DNA from: Gordonia crocea | GTDB lineage: Bacteria > Actinomycetota > Actinomycetes > Mycobacteriales > Mycobacteriaceae | Reading direction: 5' to 3' | Assembly: GCF_009932435.1 (NCBI RefSeq) | Contig: NZ_BJOU01000002.1 | Coordinates: 186,001 to 250,000, forward strand | DNA length: 64,000 nt | Shown here: in pieces, positions 16,857 through 25,561 of the stretch | Layout: every line of letters begins with the position of its first letter | Position numbering within the stretch: position 1 is the stretch's first letter | Made by a program: the position numbers and the translations under genes | The notes under the pieces: model-generated | Seen by the model: only the letters and a program-made list of their open reading frames with translations | What the model was told of the DNA's origin: nothing | Database searches by the model: none

Positions 16857-17990
16857 CTAGAGCCCGTAGGTCTTGCCGATGATGTCGCGCTGGATCTCGT
16901 TGGTGCCGCCGTACACGGTCGAGATGATCGCGCTGCGCATCAGGGCCTCGGCGTCGAACTCCTTGGTGTACCCGTAGCCGCCCATCATCTGCATCCCGTC
17001 GATGGTCATCGCCTTGGAGACCTCGGTGGACTTCAGCTTCACCATCGACGCCTCGCGCGGGAACATCTTCGTCGGGTTGGCGTCGGCCTTGGCCGCCAAG
17101 CTGTAGACGAGCAGCTTGGTGCACTCGATCTCGGTGGCGTGGTCGGCCATCCGGTGGCGCAGGGCCTGGAAGGTGCCGACCGGGCGGCCGAACTGCTTGC
17201 GCTCGGTGATGAACTTCAAGGTGTCGTCGAAGGAGCGCTCGGCCAGGCCCAACTGCATGGCGCCCAGGATCAACCGCTCGGTGTTCAGGCCGGCCATCAG
17301 CTGCCACCAGCCCTGGTTCACCTCGCCGACCACGTAGTCGTCGGGGATGAAGCAGTCGGTGAAGTAGAGGTCGTTCTGCTCGCGCCCGCCAAGCGTCTCG
17401 ATGGGGACGATTTCCAGGCCCTTGGTGCCGGCCGGGACGTGGAACTGGGTGATGCCCTCGTGCTTCTTGTCGGTGCGCTCGGTCCGGGCGATCAGCAGGA
17501 TCGACGACGCGATGGCGGCGTTGGAGATCCAGGTCTTCTGGCCGTTGATCAGCCAACCGCCGTCGACCTTCTCGGCGCGACACGACAGGTTTGCGACGTC
17601 GGAACCGGCCTCGGGCTCGCTCATCGCGATCGACAGCGAGTCGCCGGCGACCACGTTGGCGAGCACCTCCTTCTTGAGTTCCTCGGAGGCGAAGCGCTCG
17701 TAGGCCGCTGCGGTGATGAAGGTGGGGCCGATGCCGCCGACCGGGGCCATCCCGCGCAGGCTCTCCTCGAGGAAGATGCACAGCTCGACGTTGCCGGCCC
17801 CGGCGCCGCCGTACTCCTCGCCGACGATGATCCCGGCCCAGCCGAGCTCAGCCATCTTGCGGTAAAGCTCCTCGCTGTGCGGGCCGTCGGCGGTGTACTT
17901 GGCGCGCTGCTCGCGGGTGCCGACTTCGCGCTCACAGAAGTCGCGGACGGCCTGCGCAAAGGCCTGCTGCTCGGGGGTGAATTCAACCAT
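16857..17990 (-). CDS. Acyl-CoA dehydrogenase
   Basis: A 377-residue FAD enzyme that oxidises acyl-CoA to the 2-enoyl-CoA. The start is ATG 17990 (MVEFTPEQQAFAQAVRDF). Signature regions are IAMSEPEAGSDVANLSCRAE (residues about 122-141) and the C-terminal MQMMGGYGYTKEFDAEALMRS with YGGTNEIQRDIIGKTYGL. The chain length or steroid specificity cannot be read from the sequence. Followed 3 bases later by the GntR regulator. Upstream lies a perfect palindrome in the promoter shared with the divergent Mce-associated gene. Confidence 0.93.
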   Translation of the reverse strand: MVEFTPEQQAFAQAVRDFCEREVGTREQRAKYTADGPHSEELYRKMAELGWAGIIVGEEYGGAGAGNVELCIFLEESLRGMAPVGGIGPTFITAAAYERFASEELKKEVLANVVAGDSLSIAMSEPEAGSDVANLSCRAEKVDGGWLINGQKTWISNAAIASSILLIARTERTDKKHEGITQFHVPAGTKGLEIVPIETLGGREQNDLYFTDCFIPDDYVVGEVNQGWWQLMAGLNTERLILGAMQLGLAERSFDDTLKFITERKQFGRPVGTFQALRHRMADHATEIECTKLLVYSLAAKADANPTKMFPREASMVKLKSTEVSKAMTIDGMQMMGGYGYTKEFDAEALMRSAIISTVYGGTNEIQRDIIGKTYGL

Positions 17991-18028
17991 GGGGTGGGAG
18001 ACCTTTCGTTGGGCGTTCGCCCATATTC

Positions 18029-18048
18029 CTATCACATATATGTGATAG
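18029..18048. promoter_or_regulatory. 20-bp perfect palindrome in a divergent promoter
   Basis: CTATCACATATATGTGATAG is fully self-complementary. It lies 39 bases before the acyl-CoA dehydrogenase ATG and 37 before the Mce-associated ATG. The AT-rich palindrome stands out in high-GC sequence. The likely ligand is the GntR regulator encoded in the same operon. Confidence 0.75.
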
Positions 18049-18085
18049 ATGAACAGGGGATTGGCGTGGCCTACGCTGTGGAGCC

Positions 18086-18775
18086 ATGGCAGGCACCGAC
18101 GATCACGAATCCCCGCACTCGGGCAAGGCGTTCCTGGAAGCCAACCGCCGGAAGCGGGCGCAGGCCAAGGCCGACGCCGCGCGGGAGGCGCAGCGCCAGG
18201 CGTCGCGCACCCCCGGCAAGGTGGCCGCGCCGGGCTCGTCGGTGGTCGGCTCGCTGACGCGTCGGTGGGATTCGCGCCGGGTGATCACCGTTCTCGCCGC
18301 CCTGTGTGCCCTGCTGGCCATCAGCACCGTCGGGGTCGGGGTGTGGGGGCTGGCCGAGTCGCGGTCGGCGGCCCACACCAACCCGCAATCGGCCCACGGC
18401 CAGGACGCGATGAACGCCGCCCGCAAGTACGTGGCGACGGTGATGACCTACGACGTGAAGGACTACGGCGATCTCGACCGGCGGATCCGCGAGGTGTCGA
18501 CGACGGACTTCGCCGAGAAGTTCATCGAATCGTCGGCCGCCGCGCGAAAGGGCAATTCCGCAGCGGGCGCGTCGAGCAAGGCGACCGCCCCGGCAGCGGG
18601 CCTCATCTCGCTCTCGGCCGACCGCGCCGAGGTCCTCGTGTCGCTGGACCAGACCATCACCGCGCCGGAGATCGCCGCCGAGTTGCCCGACGGCCATCTG
18701 TACCAATCCCGGGTCAAAGTGACCCTCGTCCGCGACGGCGATCGGTGGCTGCTCGACGACTTCACCGTCGTCTGA
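18086..18775 (+). CDS. Mce-associated membrane protein family
   Basis: A 229-residue protein with a charged cytoplasmic N-terminus (residues 1-65), one transmembrane helix (VITVLAALCALLAISTVGVGVWGL, about 66-89) and an extracytoplasmic domain. The latter shows the family pattern: AARKYVATVMTYDVKDYGDLD, ...STTDFAEKF, and a C-terminal RVKVTLVRDGDRWLLDDFTVV. Such proteins accompany Mce lipid importers, but no mce genes lie in the window. The setting among lipid-catabolic genes fits. It is divergent from the acyl-CoA dehydrogenase with the palindrome between them. Confidence 0.8.
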   Translation: MAGTDDHESPHSGKAFLEANRRKRAQAKADAAREAQRQASRTPGKVAAPGSSVVGSLTRRWDSRRVITVLAALCALLAISTVGVGVWGLAESRSAAHTNPQSAHGQDAMNAARKYVATVMTYDVKDYGDLDRRIREVSTTDFAEKFIESSAAARKGNSAAGASSKATAPAAGLISLSADRAEVLVSLDQTITAPEIAAELPDGHLYQSRVKVTLVRDGDRWLLDDFTVV

Positions 18776-18828
18776 GTCACACCGCGACGCCGGAAGTGGG
18801 GTCGGTCATGCTGTGCTAGAAACATGGC

Positions 18829-19617
18829 GTGACCGAATCCGAAGAACTCATCGCCACCGTCGACGACGGCGGTATCGCCCGTCTGACCATCAACCGACCG
18901 GAGCGGATGAACGCCCTGAGCGGCGGTGTGTCGCTCGAGATCCGGCGGGTGTTGGGGGAGTGGGCCCAGCGCGACGACCTGCGCGTCGTCGTCCTCTCCG
19001 GTTCCGGCGGGAGCTTCTCCGCGGGCGCCGACATCACCGACATCGCGGCCAACGCCGGGGACGCCGGCGTCGACGAGGCGGGCGCGGTGGCCATCATCTC
19101 CAACGGCTCCGACCTGGCCCGGGCACTGCGGGCGATCCGCGTGCCCGTCGTCGCCGCGGTGGACGGAGCGGCCGTCGGGATCGGCGCATCGCTGGCCCTG
19201 GGCGCCGACCTGGTCTACGCGACGAACCGCGCCTACTTCCTCTTCCCGTTCGTCAACATCGGACTCATGCCCGACGGCGGGGCCAGCATGTTGGTGGCCG
19301 CGTCGATCGGGCGCGTGCGCGCGAACGCGTTGCTGTTGCTCGGTGAAAAGTTCCGTGCCGCAGCGGCTTTCGACGCCGGTCTGGTCACCGAGGTGCTCGA
19401 GGATGCGGCCGCGCTGAGTGCGCGCGTCGACGAAGTGGTGGCCAAGCTCGCCGCCAAGTCGCCGGCGGCGCTGCGGATCACGAAAGCGGCGTCCGACGCC
19501 ATCACGATGGCTGCCTTCGAGACCGCGCTCGGCGAGGAGATGGACGGGCAGACCCGCCTGCTCCAGTCGCCGGAGTTCCGCCAGACCCTCGCCCTGTTCA
19601 CCAAGTCCGATTCGTAA
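18829..19617 (+). CDS. Enoyl-CoA hydratase/isomerase family protein
   Basis: A 262-residue crotonase-fold enzyme for beta-oxidation. Family landmarks are INRPERMNALSGG (residues 23-35), SGSGGSFSAGADITDIAA (63-80, oxyanion hole), and VDGAAVGIGASLALGADLVYAT (109-130). The catalytic-position residues around FPFVNIGLMPDGGAS resemble EchA-type proteins. It lies 53 bases after the Mce-associated gene and 27 before the acyl-CoA synthetase, forming a lipid-catabolic transcription unit. Confidence 0.9.
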   Translation: MTESEELIATVDDGGIARLTINRPERMNALSGGVSLEIRRVLGEWAQRDDLRVVVLSGSGGSFSAGADITDIAANAGDAGVDEAGAVAIISNGSDLARALRAIRVPVVAAVDGAAVGIGASLALGADLVYATNRAYFLFPFVNIGLMPDGGASMLVAASIGRVRANALLLLGEKFRAAAAFDAGLVTEVLEDAAALSARVDEVVAKLAAKSPAALRITKAASDAITMAAFETALGEEMDGQTRLLQSPEFRQTLALFTKSDS

Positions 19618-19644
19618 CCGCCACCACCGATCCAGGAGCACGCC

Positions 19645-21243
19645 ATGAGCACGGCCACCCCTGCTGCCGTCGACCTGACCGCCGAGCCGATGCGGTCGCG
19701 CCGCAACCACTGGAACACCCAGGTCCGGCGCCACGCACTGATGAAGCCGGACGCCCCGGCGCTGCGCTTCCTGGGCAACGAGACGTCTTGGCGCCGGCTC
19801 GACGAGCGGACCCGGGCCTTCGCCGCCGCCCTGCACCGCCGCGGCGTCAAGTTCGGCGACCGCATCATGATCCTGATGCTGAACCGCTCCGAATACGTCG
19901 AGGCGGTCCTCGGGGCCAACCTGATCGGGGCGATCGCGGTGCCGGTCAACTTCCGGATGGCCCCGGCCGAGGTCGGCTTCCTGGTCGCCGACAGCGGTGC
20001 CCGCTGGATCGTCACCGAGACGATGCTTGCGCCGCTGGCCGACGGGGTCGCCGCCGCGACCGGCGCGATCGACCACATCGTGACCGTCGGCGAGGCCGGC
20101 GAGGGGCACCTGCGGTTCGAGGACCTGATGGCCGAGGACGCCTCGGACCTGCCGGACCTCGACGTCCCGGAGGAGACCGTCGCGCTGATCATGTACACCT
20201 CGGGCACCACCGGAAAGCCCAAGGGCGCCATGCTCACCCACCAGAACCTGCAGTCGCAGGCGATGACCTGTCTGGACGCGTTGGGCACCCGGCCCGATGA
20301 CGTCGGGTCGTGTGTCGCCCCGATGTTCCACATCGCCGCGTTGGGTGCCATGACACCGCTGTTCTACGCCGGCGCACTGTCGGTCATCCACCCGCTCGGC
20401 GCCTTCGACCCGAACGAACTGCTCGACACCCTCGAAGCGGAGGGCACCACGTCGATCTTCCTGGTGCCCGCACAGTGGCAAGCCGTGTGCGCGGCGCAGC
20501 AGGCCAAGCCGCGCCGACTGTCGCTGCGGGTGATCAGTTGGGGTGCGGCGCCCGCGTCGGACACCGTGCTGAACGCGATGAACGAGGTCTTCCCGGATGC
20601 GCTCAACGTCGCGGTGTTCGGCCAGACCGAGATGTCGCCGATCACCTGTGTCCTCGAGGGGCGTGACGCCCTGCGCAAGCTGGGTTCGGTGGGACGGGTC
20701 GTCCCGTCGGTGACCGCGCGGATCATCGACGCCAACGGCGACGACGTGCCCGACGGCGAGGTCGGCGAGATCGTCTACCGGGGGCCGCAGCTGATGGCCG
20801 GGTATTGGCAGAACCCGCGCGGTACCGCTGACGCGTTCGCCGGCGGGTGGTTCCACTCCGGCGACCTCGTCCGCCGCGACGAGGAGGGCTTCGTCTACGT
20901 CGTCGACCGGGCCAAGGACATGATCATCTCCGGCGGGGAGAACATCTACTGCGCCGAGGTCGAGAACGTGCTGTTCGCCCATCCGCGCGTCGCCGAGGCG
21001 GCGATCATCGGCCGGGCCGACGACAAGTGGGGCGAGGTGCCGGTCGCGGTCGTCGTGGTGGCCGACGGCGGCGATCTGACGCTGGCAGAGCTGGAGCCCT
21101 TCCTCAACGAGAACCTTGCGCGGTACAAGCACCCGAAGGACCTGGTCCTCGTCGACGAGTTGCCCCGCAACGCCGGCGGCAAGGTGGTGAAACCGTCGTT
21201 GCGCAGCGAATACGGCAGTAAGGACGCCGGTCTGCGGGGCTGA
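19645..21243 (+). CDS. Acyl-CoA synthetase (FadD-type, AMP-forming)
   Basis: A 532-residue adenylate-forming ligase that activates fatty or sterol-derived acids with ATP and CoA. The AMP-binding motif is LIMYTSGTTGKPKGAMLTHQ near residues 180-200. The GYWQNPRGTADAF, GWFHSGDLVRRDEEGFVYVVDR and KDMIISGGENIY segments follow, and the C-terminal catalytic lysine sits in RNAGGKVVKP. A ribosome site (AGGAG) precedes ATG 19645. A clean KstR-like palindrome follows before the alcohol dehydrogenase. Confidence 0.93.
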   Translation: MSTATPAAVDLTAEPMRSRRNHWNTQVRRHALMKPDAPALRFLGNETSWRRLDERTRAFAAALHRRGVKFGDRIMILMLNRSEYVEAVLGANLIGAIAVPVNFRMAPAEVGFLVADSGARWIVTETMLAPLADGVAAATGAIDHIVTVGEAGEGHLRFEDLMAEDASDLPDLDVPEETVALIMYTSGTTGKPKGAMLTHQNLQSQAMTCLDALGTRPDDVGSCVAPMFHIAALGAMTPLFYAGALSVIHPLGAFDPNELLDTLEAEGTTSIFLVPAQWQAVCAAQQAKPRRLSLRVISWGAAPASDTVLNAMNEVFPDALNVAVFGQTEMSPITCVLEGRDALRKLGSVGRVVPSVTARIIDANGDDVPDGEVGEIVYRGPQLMAGYWQNPRGTADAFAGGWFHSGDLVRRDEEGFVYVVDRAKDMIISGGENIYCAEVENVLFAHPRVAEAAIIGRADDKWGEVPVAVVVVADGGDLTLAELEPFLNENLARYKHPKDLVLVDELPRNAGGKVVKPSLRSEYGSKDAGLRG

Positions 21244-21266
21244 ACCCCGACCCGCTCGCGACACTG

Positions 21267-21288
21267 GAATTGGAACGTGTTCCAATTC
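21267..21288. promoter_or_regulatory. KstR-like operator palindrome
   Basis: Two perfect 10-bp arms, GAATTGGAAC and GTTCCAATTC, separated by GT. The core TGGAACGTGTTCCA is an exact match to the published KstR pattern TNNAACNNGTTNNA. It lies 73 bases before the alcohol dehydrogenase start. KstR is the TetR repressor of cholesterol catabolism in mycobacteria and Rhodococcus; its gene is not in this window. Confidence 0.75.
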
Positions 21289-21360
21289 TTGGTACGGGTG
21301 ACTACGCTCACATCCGAGGGCGGGACGGCCCGCCGACAAAGTCACGAGTGAGGATGGACA

Positions 21361-22491
21361 GTGAAGACTAAAGGTGCGCTTCTCCGGGAACTGAATTCGC
21401 CGTGGAAGATCGAGGAGATCGACATCGGCGATCCCCAGGCCCACGAGGTCAAGATCAAGATGCATGCCGCGGGCATGTGCCACTCCGACCACCACCTGAT
21501 GACCGGCGGCATCCCGATGGGCGGCTTCCCGATCCTCGGTGGCCACGAGGGCGCCGGCGAGGTCGTCGAGATCGGCGAGGGTGTCACCGACTACCAGGTG
21601 GGCGACCACGTCGTGCTGTCGTTCATCCCGTCGTGCGGCAAGTGCAAGTCGTGTCAGTCGGGGATGGCGAACCTGTGTGACTTCGGCGCGATGCTCCTGC
21701 AGGGCGAGGCCGTGTCCGACCACACCTTCCGCATCCACACCGCCGACGGGGAGAACGTCTACCCGATGACACTGCTGGGCACCTTCAGCCCGTACATGGT
21801 GGTGCACGAGGCGTCGGTGGTGAAGATCGACAAGGAGATTCCGTTCGAGGTGGCCGCGCTCTGTGGCTGCGGCATTCCCACCGGCTACGGTTCGTCGACG
21901 CGCAGCGGCGACGTCCGGCCGGGTGAGGACGTCGCGATCATCGGCGTCGGCGGCGTCGGTACCGCGGCCCTGCAGGGCGCGGTGATCGCCGGTGCCCGCC
22001 ACGTGTTCGCCATCGACCCGGTGGAGTGGAAGCGCGAGCAGGCGCTGAAGTTCGGTGCGACGCAGGCGTTCGCCACGGTCGAGGAGGCGATGAACGACAT
22101 CGGCAACGCCACCGAGTGGGGGATGTGCCAGAAGGTCATCGTCACCGTCGGCGAGGTTCACGGTTCCGACGTCGACACCTGGATGGGGATCACCGCCAAG
22201 GGCGGCACCTGTGTGCTGACCGGCATGGGCAACATGGTGGAGAACCAGGTGACCTTGAACCTGGCGATGCTCACGCTGCTGCAGAAGAACCTGCAGGGTT
22301 CGATCTTCGGCGGCGCCAACCCCAAGCTCGACATTCCGCTGTTGCTGTCGATGTATCGCGCCGGCCGGCTCAACATCGCCGACATGATCACCCGCGAGTA
22401 CAAGCTGGACCAGATCAACGAGGGCTACACCGACATGCTGGAGGGCCGCAACATCCGCGGCGTCATCCGCTACACCGAAGAGGATTGGTGA
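21361..22491 (+). CDS. NDMA-type zinc-dependent alcohol dehydrogenase
   Basis: A 376-residue medium-chain dehydrogenase/reductase of the NDMA-dependent family found in actinobacteria, which hold NAD(P) tightly and oxidise alcohols. The catalytic zinc region is GMCHSDHHLMTGG and GGHEGAGEVVEIGEG; the structural zinc lobe is CGKCKSCQSGMANLCDFG. The cofactor motif is AIIGVGGVGTAALQGAVIAG. The start is a GTG at 21361 with GAGGA upstream. It has its own promoter region with the KstR-like palindrome and a hairpin terminator after it, so it is monocistronic. Confidence 0.92.
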   Translation: MKTKGALLRELNSPWKIEEIDIGDPQAHEVKIKMHAAGMCHSDHHLMTGGIPMGGFPILGGHEGAGEVVEIGEGVTDYQVGDHVVLSFIPSCGKCKSCQSGMANLCDFGAMLLQGEAVSDHTFRIHTADGENVYPMTLLGTFSPYMVVHEASVVKIDKEIPFEVAALCGCGIPTGYGSSTRSGDVRPGEDVAIIGVGGVGTAALQGAVIAGARHVFAIDPVEWKREQALKFGATQAFATVEEAMNDIGNATEWGMCQKVIVTVGEVHGSDVDTWMGITAKGGTCVLTGMGNMVENQVTLNLAMLTLLQKNLQGSIFGGANPKLDIPLLLSMYRAGRLNIADMITREYKLDQINEGYTDMLEGRNIRGVIRYTEEDW

Positions 22492-22510
22492 TCGATTAAT
22501 CCCGCCGGGT

Positions 22511-22539
22511 GACCGGGCTCACCTAGCGTGAGTCCGGTC
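22511..22539 (+). terminator. Hairpin terminator after the alcohol dehydrogenase
   Basis: Arms GACCGGGCTCAC (22511-22522) and GTGAGTCCGGTC (22528-22539) pair over 12 positions with one G-T, around the loop CTAGC. There is no T-run. It lies 20 bases after the stop codon. Confidence 0.65.
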
Positions 22540-22626
22540 ATCGGGCGTCGGGGCCCGCTTGTGCATTACAGTCATGTCGTCGCGATCCCCGTCGCGAGAC
22601 CAACCTCTTGAAGGGCAGTTTGTCAC

Positions 22627-23517
22627 ATGGCAGAGAAGAAGAAGGTCAGCGTCAAGGCGTCGGCCTCGGCTGAGGCCGCCGAGGCGGCGCGGACCTGGGA
22701 GCCGACTCCCGAGGCCAAGTCGAAGGCGATCCGCTTCCGCATCTTCGCGGCAATCCTGTGGGCGATCGCCATCGCCGCCGAGATTGTCGCCATCTTCTGG
22801 ATCATCCGCTCCGACCGCTCCGGCGACGAGAAGCTGTGGTGGCTCATCGGATTCATCGTCGGTATCGGTGTCTTCGCGCTGGCCGGCTCGTTCCTGTGGA
22901 AGAAGGCCAACCGCCTCGACCCGGCATCGGAGAAGGACAAGTTCCGCTTCTTCATCCAGAACCAGCTGGGCGTGATCATCACCGTGATCGCCTTCCTGCC
23001 GCTGATCGTCCTGATCTTCCTGGACAAGGACATGGACGGGAAGCAGAAGGGGATCGTGGGCGGTATCGCGATCGCCGTCGCGGTGGCCGTCGGCCTGCTC
23101 AGCGCCGACTGGAATGCGCCCTCCAAGGAGCAGTACACGGTGGAGACCAACACCATCAAGCTGCTGAAGAACGGCGTCGACGAGGTGTTCTGGACCAAGA
23201 GCGGCAAGGTGTTCCACGTCTGCGAGAAGGTCCCCGACGTGAACAAGCAGTCCAAGGACAACACCATCTACAACGGCACCGTCGCCGCCGCCCACGAGGC
23301 GGGGAAGGACCGGCTGACCGCGCGCTGGGAGTCCGAGGCGATCAACTACTGCGGCTTCACCCAGGCCGATGTCGACCGGGTCAACAAGGGCCTGGCGGCG
23401 ATCGAGGCCTCGACCGAGCCGTCGGCCGTGCCGAGTGAGCCGGGCACCGAGGCGCCGGGCAACGTGACCCCGCTGCCGTCCAAGCCCGCCACCACCACGC
23501 AGCGCCCCGCCGCCTGA
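22627..23517 (+). CDS. Four-helix membrane protein with exported C-terminal domain, unknown function
   Basis: A 296-residue protein. After a charged, Ala-rich cytoplasmic N-terminus, four hydrophobic segments lie near residues 38-58, 72-90, 112-132 and 140-158. The C-terminal half (160-260) is a soluble domain with two cysteines (FHVCEKVPD and INYCGFTQAD), compatible with a disulfide outside the membrane, then a Pro/Thr-rich tail. I recognise it only as a conserved actinobacterial membrane protein without assigned function. It lies 3 bases before the next gene and is likely co-transcribed. Confidence 0.8.
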   Translation: MAEKKKVSVKASASAEAAEAARTWEPTPEAKSKAIRFRIFAAILWAIAIAAEIVAIFWIIRSDRSGDEKLWWLIGFIVGIGVFALAGSFLWKKANRLDPASEKDKFRFFIQNQLGVIITVIAFLPLIVLIFLDKDMDGKQKGIVGGIAIAVAVAVGLLSADWNAPSKEQYTVETNTIKLLKNGVDEVFWTKSGKVFHVCEKVPDVNKQSKDNTIYNGTVAAAHEAGKDRLTARWESEAINYCGFTQADVDRVNKGLAAIEASTEPSAVPSEPGTEAPGNVTPLPSKPATTTQRPAA

Positions 23518-23520
23518 CGA

Positions 23521-24330
23521 GTGCTGCAAGAACTGGGGCACTGGCCGGTCGACAACGTCGCCGGCGCGCTCATCGGCCCGGGCGGTGTCATCGAGACCTT
23601 CGGTGACACCGCCCGGGCTTTTGCGTTGGCCTCGGTCACCAAGCCGCTGGTCGCGTCGGCGGTCTTGGTCGCGGTGGAAGAGGGTGCGGTCGAGCTCGAC
23701 ACCCCGGTCGGACCGCCCGGCTCGACCGTGGCGCATCTACTCGCGCATGCCTCGGGGCTGGCCTTCGACTCGCGCGAACAGATCGCGCCGGTCGGCACCC
23801 AGCGCATCTACTCGTCGGCGGGATTCGAGTTGGTCGCCGAGACGGTGGAACGGGCCACCGGGATAGCCTTCCCCGACTACCTGGCCGAAGCCGTCGCCGA
23901 GCCCCTCGGCATGGCGACGACCACCCTCGACGGCCCGGCCGGGCACGGGGCGACCTCGTGCGTCGCCGACCTCGCCGCCTACGCCCGGGACCTGCTCGTC
24001 CCGCGGCTGCTCTCGCCCGAGACCGCGCTGGCGGCGCGGTCGGTGTGGTGCCCCGGGCTGGACGGTTTCGTCCCGGGATACGGCCGGCACCGGCCGTGCG
24101 ACTGGGGCCTCGGCGTCGAAATCCGCGGCTACAAGTCGCCGCACTGGACCGCGCCGAGCGCCTCCCCGTCGACGTTCGGCCATTTCGGCCAGTCGGGGAC
24201 ATTCCTGTGGGTCGACCCGGACCTTCCGGCCGCCTGCGTGGTCCTGACCGACCGTGCCTTCGGGCCGTGGGCCAAGCCGTTGTGGGCCGACTTCAACGAG
24301 AGCATTTATGCCCGCCTTTTAGCGCCGTAG
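23521..24330 (+). CDS. Beta-lactamase-fold serine hydrolase
   Basis: A 269-residue class-C/DD-peptidase-fold hydrolase. The three active-site boxes are visible: SVTK (Ser38, Lys41), YSS (Tyr97) and HFGQSG (about residue 221). There is no signal peptide from the GTG at 23521, and the protein is shorter than typical class C beta-lactamases, so an esterase-like or cell-wall-recycling role in the cytoplasm is more likely than antibiotic resistance. The start lies 3 bases after the upstream membrane-protein stop. Confidence 0.87.
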   Translation: MLQELGHWPVDNVAGALIGPGGVIETFGDTARAFALASVTKPLVASAVLVAVEEGAVELDTPVGPPGSTVAHLLAHASGLAFDSREQIAPVGTQRIYSSAGFELVAETVERATGIAFPDYLAEAVAEPLGMATTTLDGPAGHGATSCVADLAAYARDLLVPRLLSPETALAARSVWCPGLDGFVPGYGRHRPCDWGLGVEIRGYKSPHWTAPSASPSTFGHFGQSGTFLWVDPDLPAACVVLTDRAFGPWAKPLWADFNESIYARLLAP

Positions 24331-24400
24331 GGGGCCGGATTCCGCGCTAGGGTGAGGGCGGTCAGATTGACCGGTTGACGACTGCAAGGAGACAGCGTCA

Positions 24401-25525
24401 GTGGCCCGCTACGAATTCCCCACCACCGCCGAGTTGATCGAGATGGGCGCTCCCCAGGAGAACGCGGTGACGGTCTATCTGCCGGCGACCGCGGCCGAGC
24501 ACGAAGTGGCGAAGACCACGGTCAAGAGCTCGATGGATGAAGCGATCCGCACCCTGCGCGAGCGCGGCGCCAACCATGCGCTGGAGACCGCCTTCCGTGA
24601 GCGCTCCGCGGAGATCTTGGCGGATGATTGCTGGCACCGGCTGTCGCGTTCGCTGGCGATCTTCAGCACTGCCGAGAAGGCGGAGATCTTCGTCGTGCCG
24701 AACAACCTGGCGCACCAGCTGCAGGTGAGCAAGTACTTCGACCTGGGCCAGTTCGTGCGCGCCGTGGCCGGCCCGCAGGATGCCTACGCGTTGACGGTCT
24801 CCGCCCACGGCTGGAACGTCTGGCACGCCTCGGCCGACGAGGTGGCCCACGAGTTCGAGATCGACGCCGAGGGCATCGGCGACGTCGCCGAGGCCACCAA
24901 CCGTGCGACCGTGCGGGGGCGCGCGGCCGTGCGCCGGCTGCAGGGCGACGAGGGCAACAAAGTGTTGCTGGAGAGCTACGCCAAGCAGGTCGCCGAGACC
25001 GTCGGGCTCGCGCTGAACCGCGATGACCCCACCGGCCAGCGGCCGTTGTTCCTCTTCGCCGCCGATCCGCTGCAGGACATGGTCGGCCACGTCGGTTTCG
25101 GCACCCGCGAGGTCGTGGTCGTCCCCGGTAGCCCGGATGAGCTGCGGGCCGACCAGATCGACGAGGCCATCCGCTCCCGACTGGACGGGATCAACGCCGC
25201 CCGGGCCAGCACGACGGTCAACACCATCGCCGACGGGGTCGGCAAGGGGCTGGTCGCCACCGATCTCGTCGACATCGCCCGCGCTGCGGTCGGCGGCTCC
25301 GTCGACACCCTGGTCTACGACTTCACCGTCGACGTCTTGGGTCGGCTGCACAACGACACCGGGGCCCTCGAGTACTCCGACGACGGGTACGACCTGCTGT
25401 CGCGGATCGCGATCGTCGTGCTGGCCAACGGCGGCACGGTGGTGCCGGTGCGCGCCGCCGACATCGACGCGGAGATCTGGAACGGAACGGCGGTGGCCCG
25501 GCTGCGCCACCCGTTGTCGCAGTAG
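24401..25525 (+). CDS. Putative baeRF-family (eRF1-like) protein
   Basis: A 374-residue cytoplasmic protein with no membrane segment. The layout, an N-terminal alpha/beta region (MARYEFPTTAELIEMGAPQE), a middle domain (FVVPNNLAHQLQVSKYFDLGQFVRAVAG) and a C-terminal domain with ARAAVGGSVDTLVYDF and IAIVVLANGGTVVPV, resembles bacterial homologues of archaeo-eukaryotic release factor domains. Assignment is by overall pattern, not by a catalytic motif. A role in ribosome rescue is a family-based guess. The GTG start is preceded by AAGGAGA. Confidence 0.55.
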   Translation: MARYEFPTTAELIEMGAPQENAVTVYLPATAAEHEVAKTTVKSSMDEAIRTLRERGANHALETAFRERSAEILADDCWHRLSRSLAIFSTAEKAEIFVVPNNLAHQLQVSKYFDLGQFVRAVAGPQDAYALTVSAHGWNVWHASADEVAHEFEIDAEGIGDVAEATNRATVRGRAAVRRLQGDEGNKVLLESYAKQVAETVGLALNRDDPTGQRPLFLFAADPLQDMVGHVGFGTREVVVVPGSPDELRADQIDEAIRSRLDGINAARASTTVNTIADGVGKGLVATDLVDIARAAVGGSVDTLVYDFTVDVLGRLHNDTGALEYSDDGYDLLSRIAIVVLANGGTVVPVRAADIDAEIWNGTAVARLRHPLSQ

Positions 25526-25561
25526 GCCGCAGGCGGCACCGGACTCGGTTAACCTCGGCGC

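Noticed and set aside
16095..18257. 720-codon plus-strand frame
   Set aside because: Antisense to the GntR and acyl-CoA dehydrogenase genes; no recognisable domain.
18463..22161. 1232-codon open frame on the minus strand
   Set aside because: It lies opposite the lipid-catabolism genes, whose products have strong family motifs, and reads as low-complexity Arg/Gly/Asp/Val-rich protein. A by-product of high GC codon structure.
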